Shown: positions 42,159 through 52,224, counted from the stretch's first letter. The stretch: 64,000 bases of DNA from Paracoccaceae bacterium (GCA_033344815.1 JAWPMR010000001.1:4760136-4824135); one strand, 5' to 3'. Notes: generated by a model from the letters alone, not told the origin. Translations and numbers: made by a program.

Positions 42159-43585
42159 GCAAGCAAACCGTCGGCTGTCAGCGTGGTTTTGCCGCCCAGG
42201 TAGGAGGCAAGCACGTCCGGCAAAGTGACCGAACCATCCGCTTGCTGGCCGTTCTCCAGAACTGCAATCAGGCACCGTCCAACGGCGAGGCCGGACCCGT
42301 TCAGTGTGTGAACGAACTGCGGCTTGCCGCCCTCGGCTGGCTTGAAGCGTGCATTCATGCGCCGGGCCTGAAAATCGCCTGTGGTAGAAACAGAGGAGAT
42401 CTCGCGATACGCATTCTGGCCGGGCAACCATGCCTCGATGTCAAAGGTGCGGCGCGCGCCAAAGCCCATGTCACCGGTGCATAAGATCACCGTGCGATAC
42501 GGAATGCCCAAACGTTCAAGCAGATCTTCGGCGCACCGCAGCATGCGTTTTTGTTCAGTATCCGATTGATCGGGATGGGTGACGGAGACCATTTCCACCT
42601 TTTCAAACTGGTGCTGGCGCAACATGCCGGCCGTATCGCGCCCCGCACTGCCGGCCTCGGAACGGAAACACAACGTGTGCGCGGTCATGCGGCGTGGCAG
42701 GTCACTTTCATCCAGCACGTCGCCGGATACAGAGTAGGTCAACGTGACTTCCGATGTTGGAATAAGCCAAAAGTCCTCGGCTGTGTCGGCGTGTTCATAA
42801 GCCGCAGCCACGACATCCTTGATCGAACGATCCGCCATCTTGTCCATGACATCGCCGTATTGGGATTCATATTGCTGGATTGCGGAATTGCTCAGTTTTT
42901 CTCTTGCAGCCATTGACGCTGCTATAAAGGAATCTGCGCCAAACTTTGGCAGTTTGTCCGTACCATACATTGCGGCATCATTGACCAATACCGGCGTATT
43001 ATATTCGGTAAGGCCGTTTTCATCCACATGTGTGTCGATCATGAATTGCGCCAAAGCGCGGTGGATGCGGGCCACGGCCCCTTTGAGCATGACAAAACGC
43101 GCACCGGATGTTTTGGCGGCTGTTTCAAAATCCATCGAGGCCGCAACGCCACCAATGTCAAAATGTTCTTTGGGCTTGAAATCGAAGCTGGGGACGTCGC
43201 CCCATATATTCACTTCGACGTTGTCGTTTTCATCCGCACCTTCAGGGACATCAGCCGCAGGCAGATTGGCAATCCAGGCAAGCTTTTCTGTCAGCTGCGC
43301 GTCCAGTTCCTTGGCTTCCGCCTGCATGGTTGCAACTTCTGCCTTCTTCTCTCCGACAAGAGCGCGCAGCCGGTCAAATTCGGCATCATTGCCGGAGGCT
43401 TTGGCCGCGCCCACCTGCTTTGACACTTTGTTCTGATCGGCCTGTGCAATCTCTGCGGCATTGATTTTGGCGCGGCGCGCTTCGTCCAGAGCCAAAATTT
43501 CCTTCGACACAGGCGTGTCGCCGCGCCGCGCCATGGCGGCATCAAAAGCATCCGGGTTTTCACGAATGGCACGAATATCATGCAT
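42155..43585 (-). CDS. serS: Seryl-tRNA synthetase with internal insertion
   Basis: Charges tRNA-Ser and tRNA-Sec-type species with serine. An N-terminal coiled-coil arm (about 1-110) reaches the tRNA, and a class II core follows. Motif 2 is [29 protein letters not shown], motif 3 is [18 protein letters not shown]. At 476 residues it is about 45 longer than usual. The extra sequence is at about 221-271 (from [13 protein letters not shown] to YEHADTAED), between GADSF and FWLIPTSEV, where relatives have only a few residues. It looks helical and charged. Start at 43585. All catalytic motifs are intact, so it should work. Confidence 0.95.
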   Translation of the reverse strand: MHDIRAIRENPDAFDAAMARRGDTPVSKEILALDEARRAKINAAEIAQADQNKVSKQVGAAKASGNDAEFDRLRALVGEKKAEVATMQAEAKELDAQLTEKLAWIANLPAADVPEGADENDNVEVNIWGDVPSFDFKPKEHFDIGGVAASMDFETAAKTSGARFVMLKGAVARIHRALAQFMIDTHVDENGLTEYNTPVLVNDAAMYGTDKLPKFGADSFIAASMAAREKLSNSAIQQYESQYGDVMDKMADRSIKDVVAAAYEHADTAEDFWLIPTSEVTLTYSVSGDVLDESDLPRRMTAHTLCFRSEAGSAGRDTAGMLRQHQFEKVEMVSVTHPDQSDTEQKRMLRCAEDLLERLGIPYRTVILCTGDMGFGARRTFDIEAWLPGQNAYREISSVSTTGDFQARRMNARFKPAEGGKPQFVHTLNGSGLAVGRCLIAVLENGQQADGSVTLPDVLASYLGGKTTLTADGLLA

Positions 43586-43673
43586 AGCATTTGTCCTTGG
43601 AACTGAGTCGGCTTTGGAAGAGGTTATGACCGATCTTTTGACAACACGTAACCGTCAGATTTCGCGTTGCCGT

Positions 43674-44429
43674 TCACCCCTCATGACCCTCCGGGTCAGC
43701 GCGCATCAGGGCGTCCCGCCAATGCGCCATTACCCAGTCGCCCAACGGGACAGCCAAAGTGCGCGGAGAGGGTCCGCCAACGCGACCGGCAATTACGGCG
43801 ACAACTTTCCACCCGTCACCCACGGCAGCCAGGACCGGCCCCCCGGAATTGCCCGAAATCACTTCGCAATCCAGCAACACAACCGAGGGGGCCGACCCGG
43901 ATATTGTACTGCAATCAAAACGTCCATTGATCACGTTCGGGCGCTTTCTGTGATACCCCAGAACGGCCAGCTCACCCAGACGCAATGCCGCTACGTCGCT
44001 CAAGAGCAAGGGCATTACTGCGGTCGTCTTGATGGGCTCTTCCAGTTGCATGACGGCGATGTCGTATTTGAAACGCTCAGAGCCTTTTGCGTCGAAGTAT
44101 TCAGGATGAACAAAGACCTGTGCTGACACTCTATGCGCCGCAAAAGTTCCACGATCCCACCCCGCCACAAAATGCCGCGTTCTTTTGATCCCGTTTTTTG
44201 TTTCCAGACAATGTGCTGCGGTTAACACGAGATCAGGTGCGACAAGCGTTCCGGTACAGGATGATTTGTCACGAAACCCTGCCATATTCACCAGACCGAT
44301 GGCTTTCCAGTTCTGACGTTCCTGATGCGACAGGGCGGGCAGGGGGTCGGTCTGCGCGACACGCGCTGTGGCAAATACCATGACGACGGCGGCAAAAAGA
44401 AGCACGTGTATTGCGGGGGACCGTCGCAT
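43674..44429 (-). CDS. Exported trypsin-like serine protease
   Basis: A 251-residue chymotrypsin-fold (S1) protease with a signal peptide (LLFAAVVMVFATARVA). Catalytic His in LTAAHCLE, Asp in YDIAVMQL and Ser in GNSGGPVL. A Cys pair brackets the His as in trypsins (SSCTGTLV and AAHC). It lies 88 bases before serS on the same strand and is divergent from yajC. Substrates unknown; it probably acts in the periplasm or outside the cell. Confidence 0.9.
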   Translation of the reverse strand: MRRSPAIHVLLFAAVVMVFATARVAQTDPLPALSHQERQNWKAIGLVNMAGFRDKSSCTGTLVAPDLVLTAAHCLETKNGIKRTRHFVAGWDRGTFAAHRVSAQVFVHPEYFDAKGSERFKYDIAVMQLEEPIKTTAVMPLLLSDVAALRLGELAVLGYHRKRPNVINGRFDCSTISGSAPSVVLLDCEVISGNSGGPVLAAVGDGWKVVAVIAGRVGGPSPRTLAVPLGDWVMAHWRDALMRADPEGHEG

Positions 44430-44638
44430 TCAAACCCTTTCTGAGGCGTTGTTTTGCAGAAGGATGCAACGAATTGATACATAGTCCAAGAGGCATACCC
44501 CAGATGATTTTTGCCGCAGCACAACCAGAGGTAAATCCTGCACGCGGACTCTTGCAAACCCGTGCCTCAGATCATAGGTTCCGCCCAAATTCGCGCCGTT
44601 TGATAAAAATGGCGCGCCCCACCCAGAAGGACCGTTTA

Positions 44639-44917
44639 ATGGAAGCTTTTGCGCAATTTGTGCCCCTCATTCTGATCTTTGCGATCATGTATTTCCTGCT
44701 CATTCGTCCGCAGCAAAAGAAAGTGAAAGAGCATCAGGCGATGGTATCTGCGCTGCGCCGTGGCGATCAGGTTGTAACGCAGGGTGGTATTGTAGGTAAA
44801 GTCGCGAAGGTCAAAGATGATGGCGAACTGGAGCTGGAAATTGCAGACGGTGTAAAGGTGCGCGTGATCCAGTCGACCATCGCCACAGTCATGTCAAAGA
44901 CTGAACCAGCGAAGTAA
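44639..44917 (+). CDS. yajC: Sec translocon accessory protein YajC
   Basis: A 92-residue inner-membrane protein that associates with SecDF. Started at 44639 (MEAFAQFVPLILIFAIMYFLLIRPQQKK) after AAGGA; the frame is open upstream but that part has no family resemblance. One membrane helix, then a cytoplasmic domain with RRGDQVVTQGGIVGKVAKV. First gene of the yajC-secD-secF run. Confidence 0.95.
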   Translation: MEAFAQFVPLILIFAIMYFLLIRPQQKKVKEHQAMVSALRRGDQVVTQGGIVGKVAKVKDDGELELEIADGVKVRVIQSTIATVMSKTEPAK

Positions 44918-44950
44918 GTACGCTCTGTAACGCGTTGAAAAGGCGTATCT

Positions 44951-46612
44951 ATGCTGCAAATCGATCTATGGAAACGGATCATGATCTGGTTGACCTGTGC
45001 GGTTGGCCTCTGGCTCGCTTTCCCTAACGCCTTTTACACCAACGTCGAAAAACATAACGATGCCATCGCTGCATTTGAGCTCAGTGGTGGGACAGCCGAT
45101 GTAAGCGCGGATCGCTCGCTTTGGCCGGATTGGTTGCCGTCCGGGTTGGTTAATCTGGGTCTGGATTTGCGGGGTGGTGCGCACCTGCTGGCCGAAGTCA
45201 AGGTCGCCGATGTGTATGCGGCGCGCATGCAGGCCGCTTGGCCGGAAATTCGCGACGCCCTTCGCCCGGAGCGCGCCACCGTGGGGACCATTCGCCTGCA
45301 ACCTTCGCCGGACGATGAGGTGCGCGTACGTATCAGCCAACCCGAGGGGATGGGCCGGGCGATGGACGTCGTACGTGGGTTGGCGCGCCCGGTGCAGACG
45401 ATCACGGGCGTCGGTGCTGATGACATCGAGGTGCGCGCCGAGGACGATCTGCTTATCGTGACCCTTTCTGAGGCGGAAAAACTGGCCACGGATGAACGCA
45501 CTGTCCAGCAAAGCCTTGAAATCATTCGCCGTCGTATCGACGAGGTCGGCACGCGGGAACCTACGATACAACGTCAAGGCGCAGATCGTATCCTTATTCA
45601 GGTGCCTGGTGTCGGGTCCGCTGGTGAGCTGAAGGACATCATCGGGACAACCGCGCAACTGACTTTCAATCCTGTGGTGACACGGGGTACAAACCCGGAT
45701 TCCGCGCCCGGTATCGGCAATCGCGTTGTGCCCTCCTTGGATGAACCCGGCACATTTTATACTATTGAGTCTGCGGCTGTTGTCACGGGCGAGGAACTTG
45801 TCGACGCGCAACCCGCATTTGACCAGAACGGCCGTCCGGCGGTCAACTTTCGGTTTAATTCATCCGGTGCACGCAAATTTGGCGATTACACAGCGGACAA
45901 CATCGGATCGCCCTTCGCTATTATTCTGGACGATGAAGTCGTGAGCGCCCCGACCATCCAGAGCCATATCCCCGGCGGGTCCGGGATCATCACCGGGCGG
46001 TTCAGTATTGAGGAATCGACCAACCTTGCCGTTCTGCTGCGCGCGGGTGCCTTGCCTGCGGGGCTCGAATTCCTGGAAGAGCGCACAATTGGCCCGGAAC
46101 TGGGGCAGGACAGTATCGACGCCGGTAAGGTCGCGACCGTTGTGGCATTTGCCGCCGTGCTTCTCTTTATGGGGTTGAGTTATGGCTTGTTTGGTCTCTT
46201 TGCCAATGTCGCCCTGATCATCAACATTGGCCTGATTTTTGGCCTGCTCAGTCTCGTTGGGGCAACTTTGACCCTGCCGGGCATCGCTGGAATTGTCTTG
46301 ACGGTCGGTATGGCTGTGGATGCCAACGTATTGATTTTCGAGCGGATTCGCGAAGAGTTGAAAACCTCCAAAGGTCCGGCGCGCGCCATCGAACTGGGCT
46401 ATGAAAAAGCGCTCAGCGCCATTCTGGACGCCAACATCACGACCTTTATTACTGCCGTGATCCTGTTTGCGATGGGATCGGGGCCGGTTCGGGGTTTTGC
46501 GATCACGCTGGGTCTGGGTATTCTGACATCAGTCTTCACCGCGATTTTTGTGACGCGCCTCATCATCGTGATGTGGTTCGAACGCCGTCGCCCCAAAACA
46601 ATCGAGCTCTGA
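44951..46612 (+). CDS. secD: Protein translocase subunit SecD
   Basis: RND-family membrane protein that uses the proton gradient to pull exported proteins out of SecYEG. 553 residues: N-terminal helix, the large periplasmic P1 domain (LGLDLRGGAHLLAEV to about residue 370), then five helices with LGQDSIDAGKVA, GIAGIVLTVGMAVDANVLIFERIREEL, the conserved D-x-N of the proton path. The secF start follows one base after the stop. Confidence 0.96.
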   Translation: MLQIDLWKRIMIWLTCAVGLWLAFPNAFYTNVEKHNDAIAAFELSGGTADVSADRSLWPDWLPSGLVNLGLDLRGGAHLLAEVKVADVYAARMQAAWPEIRDALRPERATVGTIRLQPSPDDEVRVRISQPEGMGRAMDVVRGLARPVQTITGVGADDIEVRAEDDLLIVTLSEAEKLATDERTVQQSLEIIRRRIDEVGTREPTIQRQGADRILIQVPGVGSAGELKDIIGTTAQLTFNPVVTRGTNPDSAPGIGNRVVPSLDEPGTFYTIESAAVVTGEELVDAQPAFDQNGRPAVNFRFNSSGARKFGDYTADNIGSPFAIILDDEVVSAPTIQSHIPGGSGIITGRFSIEESTNLAVLLRAGALPAGLEFLEERTIGPELGQDSIDAGKVATVVAFAAVLLFMGLSYGLFGLFANVALIINIGLIFGLLSLVGATLTLPGIAGIVLTVGMAVDANVLIFERIREELKTSKGPARAIELGYEKALSAILDANITTFITAVILFAMGSGPVRGFAITLGLGILTSVFTAIFVTRLIIVMWFERRRPKTIEL

Positions 46613-46613
46613 T

Positions 46614-47588
46614 ATGCGCCTGCGGCTGGTCAAACAAAACACAAATTTCGACTTCTTCAACCGCTGGAAGATGTGGCTGGGGATCTCTGCATTGATGACG
46701 GTTGTGGCCTTTGCGTCCTTCATGATTCAGGGCCTTAATTTCGGTATCGACTTTCGCGGCGGGACAACCATCCGAACCGAAAGCACACAACCTGTCGACA
46801 TTGGTGTTTACCGCGATGCGCTGACGCCGCTGGCTCTGGGCGATATTTCGATTACCGAAGTCTTTGACCCACAGTTCGAGGCTGATCAAAACGTCTCCAT
46901 GATCCGGATCGAGGCTCAGGAGGGCGATGAAGCGGTTCAGGCAGATTTGATAAATCAGATCGGCCAGGCGCTTTTGGCAAGCGATCCGGGTCTCAAATTG
47001 CCTTTTGCGTCGGTGGAGTCCGTCGGGCCAAAAGTGTCTGGTGAATTGATTCAGACCGCCGCCATAGCCGTGGTTTTGGCAATAGGAGCGGTTCTGATTT
47101 ACATCTGGTTGCGCTTTGAATGGCAATTCGCGCTCGGTGCCGTCCTTGCGCTTGTGCATGATGTGATCCTGACAATTGGCATTTTTTCGGAACTGCAAAT
47201 CCGCTTTGATCTGGCCATCATCGCCGCCTTGCTGACCATTGTGGGCTATTCCCTGAATGATACGGTGGTGGTTTTTGACCGGGTGCGGGAAAACCTGCGC
47301 AAATACAAGAAACGACCGTTGAACGAGGTGCTTAACATTTCAATCAACGAAACACTCAGCCGGACATTCATGACCTCGGTGACCACGTTGCTGGCGCTGA
47401 TCGCGTTGTTTGTGCTGGGCGGGGACGTGATCCGCGGGTTCGTTTTTGCGATGATCTGGGGCGTGATCGTCGGGACCTATAGTTCGATCTTTGTGGCCTC
47501 CGCTGCGCTGCTTTATTTGGGCGTCAAGCGTGACTGGTCCAAGCCAGACGCAAATTCCGGCAACCAATACGCCAACATAGATGCCTGA
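46614..47588 (+). CDS. secF: Protein translocase subunit SecF
   Basis: Partner of SecD in the same complex. 324 residues: NFGIDFRGGTTIRTE opens the periplasmic part, then helices with ALVHDVILTIGIFS and IVGYSLNDTVVVFDRVRENLRK, typical of SecF. The stop overlaps the next gene by eight bases. Confidence 0.96.
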   Translation: MRLRLVKQNTNFDFFNRWKMWLGISALMTVVAFASFMIQGLNFGIDFRGGTTIRTESTQPVDIGVYRDALTPLALGDISITEVFDPQFEADQNVSMIRIEAQEGDEAVQADLINQIGQALLASDPGLKLPFASVESVGPKVSGELIQTAAIAVVLAIGAVLIYIWLRFEWQFALGAVLALVHDVILTIGIFSELQIRFDLAIIAALLTIVGYSLNDTVVVFDRVRENLRKYKKRPLNEVLNISINETLSRTFMTSVTTLLALIALFVLGGDVIRGFVFAMIWGVIVGTYSSIFVASAALLYLGVKRDWSKPDANSGNQYANIDA

Positions 47589-48333
47589 CGTATTGGTCCA
47601 GACTTTGGCCCTGCCGGGGCTTGTCTGGATCACGTTGGTTACCTTTGTTGCGGGGGTCGTTTATGGTTTTGCTGGATTCGGTGCTGCTTTGATCTTCATG
47701 CCCGTCGCCGTTGTCTTCTTGCCAATTGAAGTGGCTGTGGCCGCGTTTTCCGTCTCTGCGTTGGCCTCGCTGGTGACCCTCGTGCCGCGCGCATGGCAGC
47801 AGGCAAATCACCGGGATACGCTTATGATGATAGCCTTTGCGTCACTTACGGCCCCCCTGGGGATATGGGTGTTGCGCAGTATGGATATTGGCGTGATGCG
47901 ATTGGCTGTTCTCGCTGTTGTGACCCTCACTCTTCTGGCTTTGATGGGGGGCTGGCGTTACACGACAGTGCCGAGCCAGATGACACGCGCGGCCATCGGC
48001 ATGAGCACTGGATTTTTGGGTGGGGCGACCGGACTGTTGGGGCCAATCGCCGTGCTTTTCCAGCTGAGCGGCGCAGATTCAATTGCACGATCGCGCGCAA
48101 ACACGTTGGTATTCCTGACCATCACAAGCCTGCTGTTGCTGCCGCAAATGGCGCTGCAGGGCATTTTGAGCCCCGCGGCGGTGGCTTTGGGCGTTGTTCT
48201 GTTGCTGCCTTACGGCATCGGCGCACGGGTTGGTCAGTCCTTGTTCGACCCGTCTCGCGAACCGCTGTATCGTTGGCTTGCCTATGGTATTATAGCATTG
48301 GCCATCGTGCTTGGCCTGCCGATCTGGAACTAG
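47581..48333 (+). CDS. TauE/SafE-family (TSUP) membrane transporter
   Basis: Eight-helix inner membrane protein of 250 residues of the sulfite/organosulfonate exporter family. Typical marks: AGVVYGFAGFGAALIFMPVAVVFLP in the first half and STGFLGGATGLLGPIAVLFQLSG in the second, the two inverted halves. Substrate unknown; relatives carry sulfite, sulfoacetate or other anions. Its start overlaps secF, so it belongs to the sec transcript, which is an unexpected partner. Confidence 0.9.
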   Translation: MPDVLVQTLALPGLVWITLVTFVAGVVYGFAGFGAALIFMPVAVVFLPIEVAVAAFSVSALASLVTLVPRAWQQANHRDTLMMIAFASLTAPLGIWVLRSMDIGVMRLAVLAVVTLTLLALMGGWRYTTVPSQMTRAAIGMSTGFLGGATGLLGPIAVLFQLSGADSIARSRANTLVFLTITSLLLLPQMALQGILSPAAVALGVVLLLPYGIGARVGQSLFDPSREPLYRWLAYGIIALAIVLGLPIWN

Positions 48334-48341
48334 GAGGGATC

Positions 48342-48695
48342 ATGCGACTGAATGAGATTTCTTTTACCGATGCCAAACCCGTTGAGGGCTATGGGCCCGG
48401 ATTCTTTCGGATCGGGGGAGAGGTCTTTCACGGGCCAGTCATTGCCGGTCCGGGAGGATCTGCGCCCTGGAAAGGTTATGCGGATATCGACGCCTTGCTG
48501 GCGCTGGCTGGCGAAATCGATGTTCTTTTTGTGGGAACCGGCGCCGAAATCAATTATTTGCCATCTGATCTGCGCGTCGCGCTGGAGGCGAGCGGGATGG
48601 GCGTTGAAATTATGGCCTCTCCGGCAGCATGCCGTACGTATAATGTATTGTTGAGCGAGGGCCGTCGGATTGCCTTGGCGCTCATTCCGGTCTGA
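48342..48695 (+). CDS. Mth938-domain protein
   Basis: A 117-residue protein of the Mth938/DUF498 family (related to the mitochondrial complex I assembly factor NDUFAF3). Start at 48342 with GGAGGG. Typical stretches: YGPGFFRIGGEVFHGPVIAGP and IDVLFVGTGAEINYLPSDLR, then VEIMASPAACRTYNVLLSEGRR. It stands between the sec and ccm genes, a known order in Rhodobacteraceae. Biochemical role unknown. Confidence 0.9.
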   Translation: MRLNEISFTDAKPVEGYGPGFFRIGGEVFHGPVIAGPGGSAPWKGYADIDALLALAGEIDVLFVGTGAEINYLPSDLRVALEASGMGVEIMASPAACRTYNVLLSEGRRIALALIPV

Positions 48696-48737
48696 TCGGG
48701 CTTTTGTGCGCTGCGGCATTCGGTTAACGGTTGCACC

Positions 48738-49355
48738 ATGACATTGACCATCCGTGATCTCTGCGTCGTGCGCGGCGGCGTCCCAGTGCTCGAAGGGCTC
48801 TCTTTCACGCTGAACCCGGGGCAGGCGTTGATCCTGCGGGGACCGAACGGCTCGGGCAAAACGACTCTGCTGCGAACCTTGGCGGCCTTGCAACCCGCCT
48901 TGTCGGGACACATCGAGGGCGCAGAGGACACAATTGCCTACGCCAGCCATTCTGACGGCCTCAAGGCGATGCTGTCGGTCACCGAAAACTTGACCTTCTG
49001 GGCGGATGTTTTTGGCCAACAGGACATCGCGCCTGCGCTTGACGCCTTTTTGCTGCACCCCCTCAAGGACCGCTTGGCCGGAACGTTATCGGCGGGGCAG
49101 AAACGCCGGTTGGGGCTTGCGCGCATGCTGGTCACCGGGCGACCGATCTGGATGATGGACGAACCGACCGTCTCTTTGGATAGGGCGGCCGTTGCTCAAT
49201 TTGCACAGGCCGTGCGCGTGCATTTGGCGGCTGGCGGCTCGGCACTCATTGCCACCCATATAGACCTGGGTCTTGAGGCCGACGTTCTGGACATCAGCCC
49301 CTATCGTGCATCCCTAGATCTGCGCGCCGGGGCCAGTGACGAGGCCTTTTTGTGA
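48738..49355 (+). CDS. ccmA: Heme exporter ATPase CcmA
   Basis: ATP-binding subunit of the CcmABCD machine, which releases holo-CcmE for cytochrome c assembly. 205 residues: Walker [12 protein letters not shown], signature [16 protein letters not shown], Walker [14 protein letters not shown] loop ATHIDL. Overlaps ccmB by four bases. Confidence 0.95.
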   Translation: MTLTIRDLCVVRGGVPVLEGLSFTLNPGQALILRGPNGSGKTTLLRTLAALQPALSGHIEGAEDTIAYASHSDGLKAMLSVTENLTFWADVFGQQDIAPALDAFLLHPLKDRLAGTLSAGQKRRLGLARMLVTGRPIWMMDEPTVSLDRAAVAQFAQAVRVHLAAGGSALIATHIDLGLEADVLDISPYRASLDLRAGASDEAFL

Positions 49356-50008
49356 AAGCGCTGTTGAAACGCGACCTGATGCTGGCCTTCCGCGCAGGAG
49401 GTGGATTTGGTTTGGGACTCGCGTTTTTCCTGATCGTGACTGTCTTGGTGCCCTTTGGAGTTGGCCCGAATTCCGAACTTCTGTCACGCATAGCGCCCGG
49501 CATTCTGTGGCTCGGGGCCTTGCTGGCATGCCTTTTATCGCTGGATCGGTTGCTGGCGCTGGATTGGGAGGATGGCACGCTGGATTTGCTGGCGACCTCC
49601 CCGCTGCCGCTTGAGGCAGGTCTCAGCATCAAGGCGCTGGCCCATTGGATCAGCACCGGGCTTCCCTTGGTTCTCGCTGCGCCCGTCCTTGGCATCTTGC
49701 TGAATCTGCCGACCGCGGGTTATGGCTGGCTGGTGATATCCCTGCTTCTGGGCACGCCTGCGCTTTCCGTCATCGGTACTTTTGGCGCGGCCCTCACGGT
49801 CGGGGTCAAGCGGGGAGGGTTGTTGATGTCGCTTCTTGTTTTACCGCTTTACGTGCCTACGCTGATTTTCGGGGCCGAGGCCGCGCGCCGGGGGGCCAGT
49901 GGCATGGACGCAACAACGCCGCTCCTGATGCTCGCCGGGATTACCGCAGGCGTTATCGCCGTTATGCCCTTTGCTTCGGCCGCTGCTCTCAGAGTGAATT
50001 TGCGGTGA
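49352..50008 (+). CDS. ccmB: Heme exporter membrane protein CcmB
   Basis: Six-helix membrane subunit, 218 residues (here starting with GTG at 49352, coupled to ccmA). Family marks: [53 protein letters not shown] and [20 protein letters not shown]. Works with CcmA and CcmC in heme delivery. Confidence 0.95.
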   Translation: MKALLKRDLMLAFRAGGGFGLGLAFFLIVTVLVPFGVGPNSELLSRIAPGILWLGALLACLLSLDRLLALDWEDGTLDLLATSPLPLEAGLSIKALAHWISTGLPLVLAAPVLGILLNLPTAGYGWLVISLLLGTPALSVIGTFGAALTVGVKRGGLLMSLLVLPLYVPTLIFGAEAARRGASGMDATTPLLMLAGITAGVIAVMPFASAAALRVNLR

Positions 50009-50060
50009 GCGAGACGATTTGCCCATTGAGCCAAGGCGTAGGAAGGCTTAAATCAATCCT

Positions 50061-50828
50061 ATGTCCGTAACCGATCATACCCCAAAGCCAAAACGCCCGT
50101 CGGGTTTCTGGAGCTATGCCAACCCCGTAAAATTCCTGGGGTTCAGCCAACGTATTCTGCCGGCGCTCTGGGGGCTCTCGCTGGTCTGCCTGGTGGTAGG
50201 TCTGATCTGGGGATTCTTTTTCACGCCAGATGATTTCCGGCAGGGGTCTACGGTCAAAATTATCTACCTGCATGTGCCATCTGCGATGATGGCGATCAAT
50301 GTTTGGGTCATGATGCTGGTTGCATCGCTGATCTGGTTGATCCGGCGTCACCACGTCTCCGCGCTGGCGGCCAAGGCCGCAGCCCCTGTGGGCGTGGTGA
50401 TGACGCTGATTGCGCTGTGTACCGGGGCGATCTGGGGACAGCCGATGTGGGGTACATGGTGGGCATGGGACCCGCGTTTGACGTCGTTCCTAATCCTATT
50501 TTTGTTTTATCTCGGCTACATCGCGCTGTGGGAGGCCATTGAGGATCCCGATACGGCCGCAGATCTGACATCCGTTTTGTGCCTTGTCGGTTCCGTGTTC
50601 GCGATCTTGTCGCGCTATGCGGTGAATTTCTGGAACCAGGGCCTGCACCAAGGCGCCTCGCTCAGCCTCGACAAAGAAGAAAACGTGGCGGATGTATTCT
50701 ATTTCCCGCTGCTGGTGTGCATCGCCGGGTTTGTTTTCTTGTTTCTGGCACTTGTCCTCTACCGCACCGGTACTGAAATACGCCTGCGCCGGACCCGCGC
50801 ATTGCGAGCCCGTGAGGCGCGTAGTTGA
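50061..50828 (+). CDS. ccmC: Heme lyase/exporter CcmC
   Basis: Six-helix membrane protein of 255 residues that loads heme on CcmE. The WWD domain is clear: TGAIWGQPMWGTWWAWDPRLTS. Heme-ligand His candidates lie in IYLHVPSAMMA and FWNQGLHQGAS. Its stop TGA overlaps the ccmD start (TGATG). Confidence 0.96.
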   Translation: MSVTDHTPKPKRPSGFWSYANPVKFLGFSQRILPALWGLSLVCLVVGLIWGFFFTPDDFRQGSTVKIIYLHVPSAMMAINVWVMMLVASLIWLIRRHHVSALAAKAAAPVGVVMTLIALCTGAIWGQPMWGTWWAWDPRLTSFLILFLFYLGYIALWEAIEDPDTAADLTSVLCLVGSVFAILSRYAVNFWNQGLHQGASLSLDKEENVADVFYFPLLVCIAGFVFLFLALVLYRTGTEIRLRRTRALRAREARS

Positions 50829-50983
50829 TGCCCGATCTTGGCAAATACGCCGATGCTGTCTTGTCGGCCTATGGTGTTTCAATCCTGCTTCTTCTGGTCT
50901 TGGTGATCTTTACACTGCGCAAAGGTCGTGCCGCGCGCGAAGCGCTGGAGAGCGTTGAGAAGAGGATCAATCCGGATGGCTAA
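50828..50983 (+). CDS. ccmD: Heme exporter accessory protein CcmD
   Basis: A 51-residue membrane protein (MPDLGKYADAVLSAYG, then one helix SILLLLVLVIFTL and a basic tail). Length, helix position and place between ccmC and ccmG identify it as CcmD, which is needed to free CcmE from CcmABC. It starts on the ccmC stop and overlaps ccmG by eight bases. Confidence 0.92.
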   Translation: MPDLGKYADAVLSAYGVSILLLLVLVIFTLRKGRAAREALESVEKRINPDG

Positions 50984-51515
50984 GATCTCGCCCCTTATGA
51001 TCGCGCCACCGCTGATTTTTGCGGCCTTTGTGGTCATGGCCGGTGTCGGCATGTTTCGCGATGATCCAAGCCAATTGCCCTCCACGATGATCGGCAAAAG
51101 CGCGCCGGCAATCACACAGGTTGCCTTGGGAGATTATCCCCCGGTGACACCGGAGGCAATGGCGACAGGAGAAGTGACATTGGTGAATTTTTGGGCCAGT
51201 TGGTGCCCGCCGTGCCGTGCAGAGCATCCCAATTTGCTGAAAATGGCGGCGGAGGGGATGCCGATCGTCGGGGTGAATTTTAAAGACACCGAAGGGCCTG
51301 CGATCTCCTATCTGGACGGGGATGGCAACCCATTTCTGGCGGTTGGATATGACCCCCAGGGGCGTACCGCAATTGACTGGGGTGTGACCGCCCCGCCGGA
51401 AACGTTTATTCTGGATGCCGAGGGAACGGTGCTTTTTCGTTTCGCCGGACCGCTGGTGGGGAGCGATTATGAACAACGTTTTCTGCCCGCGCTTGAGGAC
51501 GCGCTGCAAAACTAA
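50976..51515 (+). CDS. ccmG: Thiol:disulfide reductase CcmG (DsbE)
   Basis: Membrane-anchored thioredoxin of 179 residues that reduces apocytochrome c before heme attachment. Start at 50976 (MAKISPLMIAPPLIF). N-terminal anchor helix, active site WASWCPPCRAEHP, the CcmG-type VNFKDTEG acidic insertion and cis-Pro loop GVTAPPETF. End of the ccmABCDG run; ccmE, ccmF and ccmH are not in the window. Confidence 0.95.
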   Translation: MAKISPLMIAPPLIFAAFVVMAGVGMFRDDPSQLPSTMIGKSAPAITQVALGDYPPVTPEAMATGEVTLVNFWASWCPPCRAEHPNLLKMAAEGMPIVGVNFKDTEGPAISYLDGDGNPFLAVGYDPQGRTAIDWGVTAPPETFILDAEGTVLFRFAGPLVGSDYEQRFLPALEDALQN

Positions 51516-51522
51516 GGCCGCT

Positions 51523-52224
51523 CTAGAGCCTGTAGCCCCCGTCCACATTAAGGATTTCGCCAGTGATAAAACCTGCCGCATCCGAGGCCAGGAAACGCAC
51601 GGCTGCGGCAACATCCTGAGGCTGGGCGATGCGTCCCAAGGCGGTCATCTGCGCAAATTGCGCTATCAGCTCAGCCGAACGTGGGGTCTCAGAGATATTG
51701 ATTGCACCGGGGGCCACCGCATTAACGCGAATACCGCGCGGCCCCAGTTCCTTGGCCATGGCGCGTGTCCATGTATTCAAAGCGGCTTTACTCGCTGAAT
51801 AAGCCGCAGCCCCCATCGCGGGCAACACCGCGTTGACCGACGAGATATTCACCACACTGGCACCGCGTTCCAAATGCGGCAGGGCAGCAGACAAGAGCAT
51901 CATGGGAGCGATTATGTTTACGTCAAAATTCAGCCTGTGATCGCTGAAATCATCGGCTTGCATGTCGGTCGGTTTGATCGCCCCGGCGTTATTCACCAAA
52001 ACATCCAGCCGCCCGAATTTGGCGATGGTTTGGGCGACAACATCCGAAGCTGCGGCAGGATCGGATAGATCCGCATGCAGCGCGAAGATCCCGGGCCGCT
52101 CCAATAAAAGCGGCCCCGGATCGGTGGATCTATAAGTCATGGCAACGTGATAATCACGTGCCAAATCCCGCGCGATTTCTCGCCCGAGACCCCGCGCGGC
52201 ACCGGTGATCAGTGCCACGCGCAT
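51523..52224 (-). CDS. Short-chain dehydrogenase/reductase
   Basis: Classical SDR of 233 residues. Cofactor motif TGAARGLGREIA, NNAGA, catalytic Ser in NISSVNA and YSASK (Tyr and Lys). ALHADLS after strand 3 and an Arg in TYRST suggest NADPH, though this is weak. Its start lies three bases after the acnA stop, so the two are cotranscribed. Substrate unknown. Confidence 0.9.
   Translation of the reverse strand: MRVALITGAARGLGREIARDLARDYHVAMTYRSTDPGPLLLERPGIFALHADLSDPAAASDVVAQTIAKFGRLDVLVNNAGAIKPTDMQADDFSDHRLNFDVNIIAPMMLLSAALPHLERGASVVNISSVNAVLPAMGAAAYSASKAALNTWTRAMAKELGPRGIRVNAVAPGAINISETPRSAELIAQFAQMTALGRIAQPQDVAAAVRFLASDAAGFITGEILNVDGGYRL

Noticed and set aside
44966-45811. Minus-strand frame of 281 codons
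   Set aside because: Antisense of secD; Arg- and His-rich with no domain.
47793-48695. 300-codon plus frame ending with the Mth938 protein
   Set aside because: Its first two thirds are an out-of-frame reading of the TSUP gene. The true start is ATG 48342 with GGAGGG.
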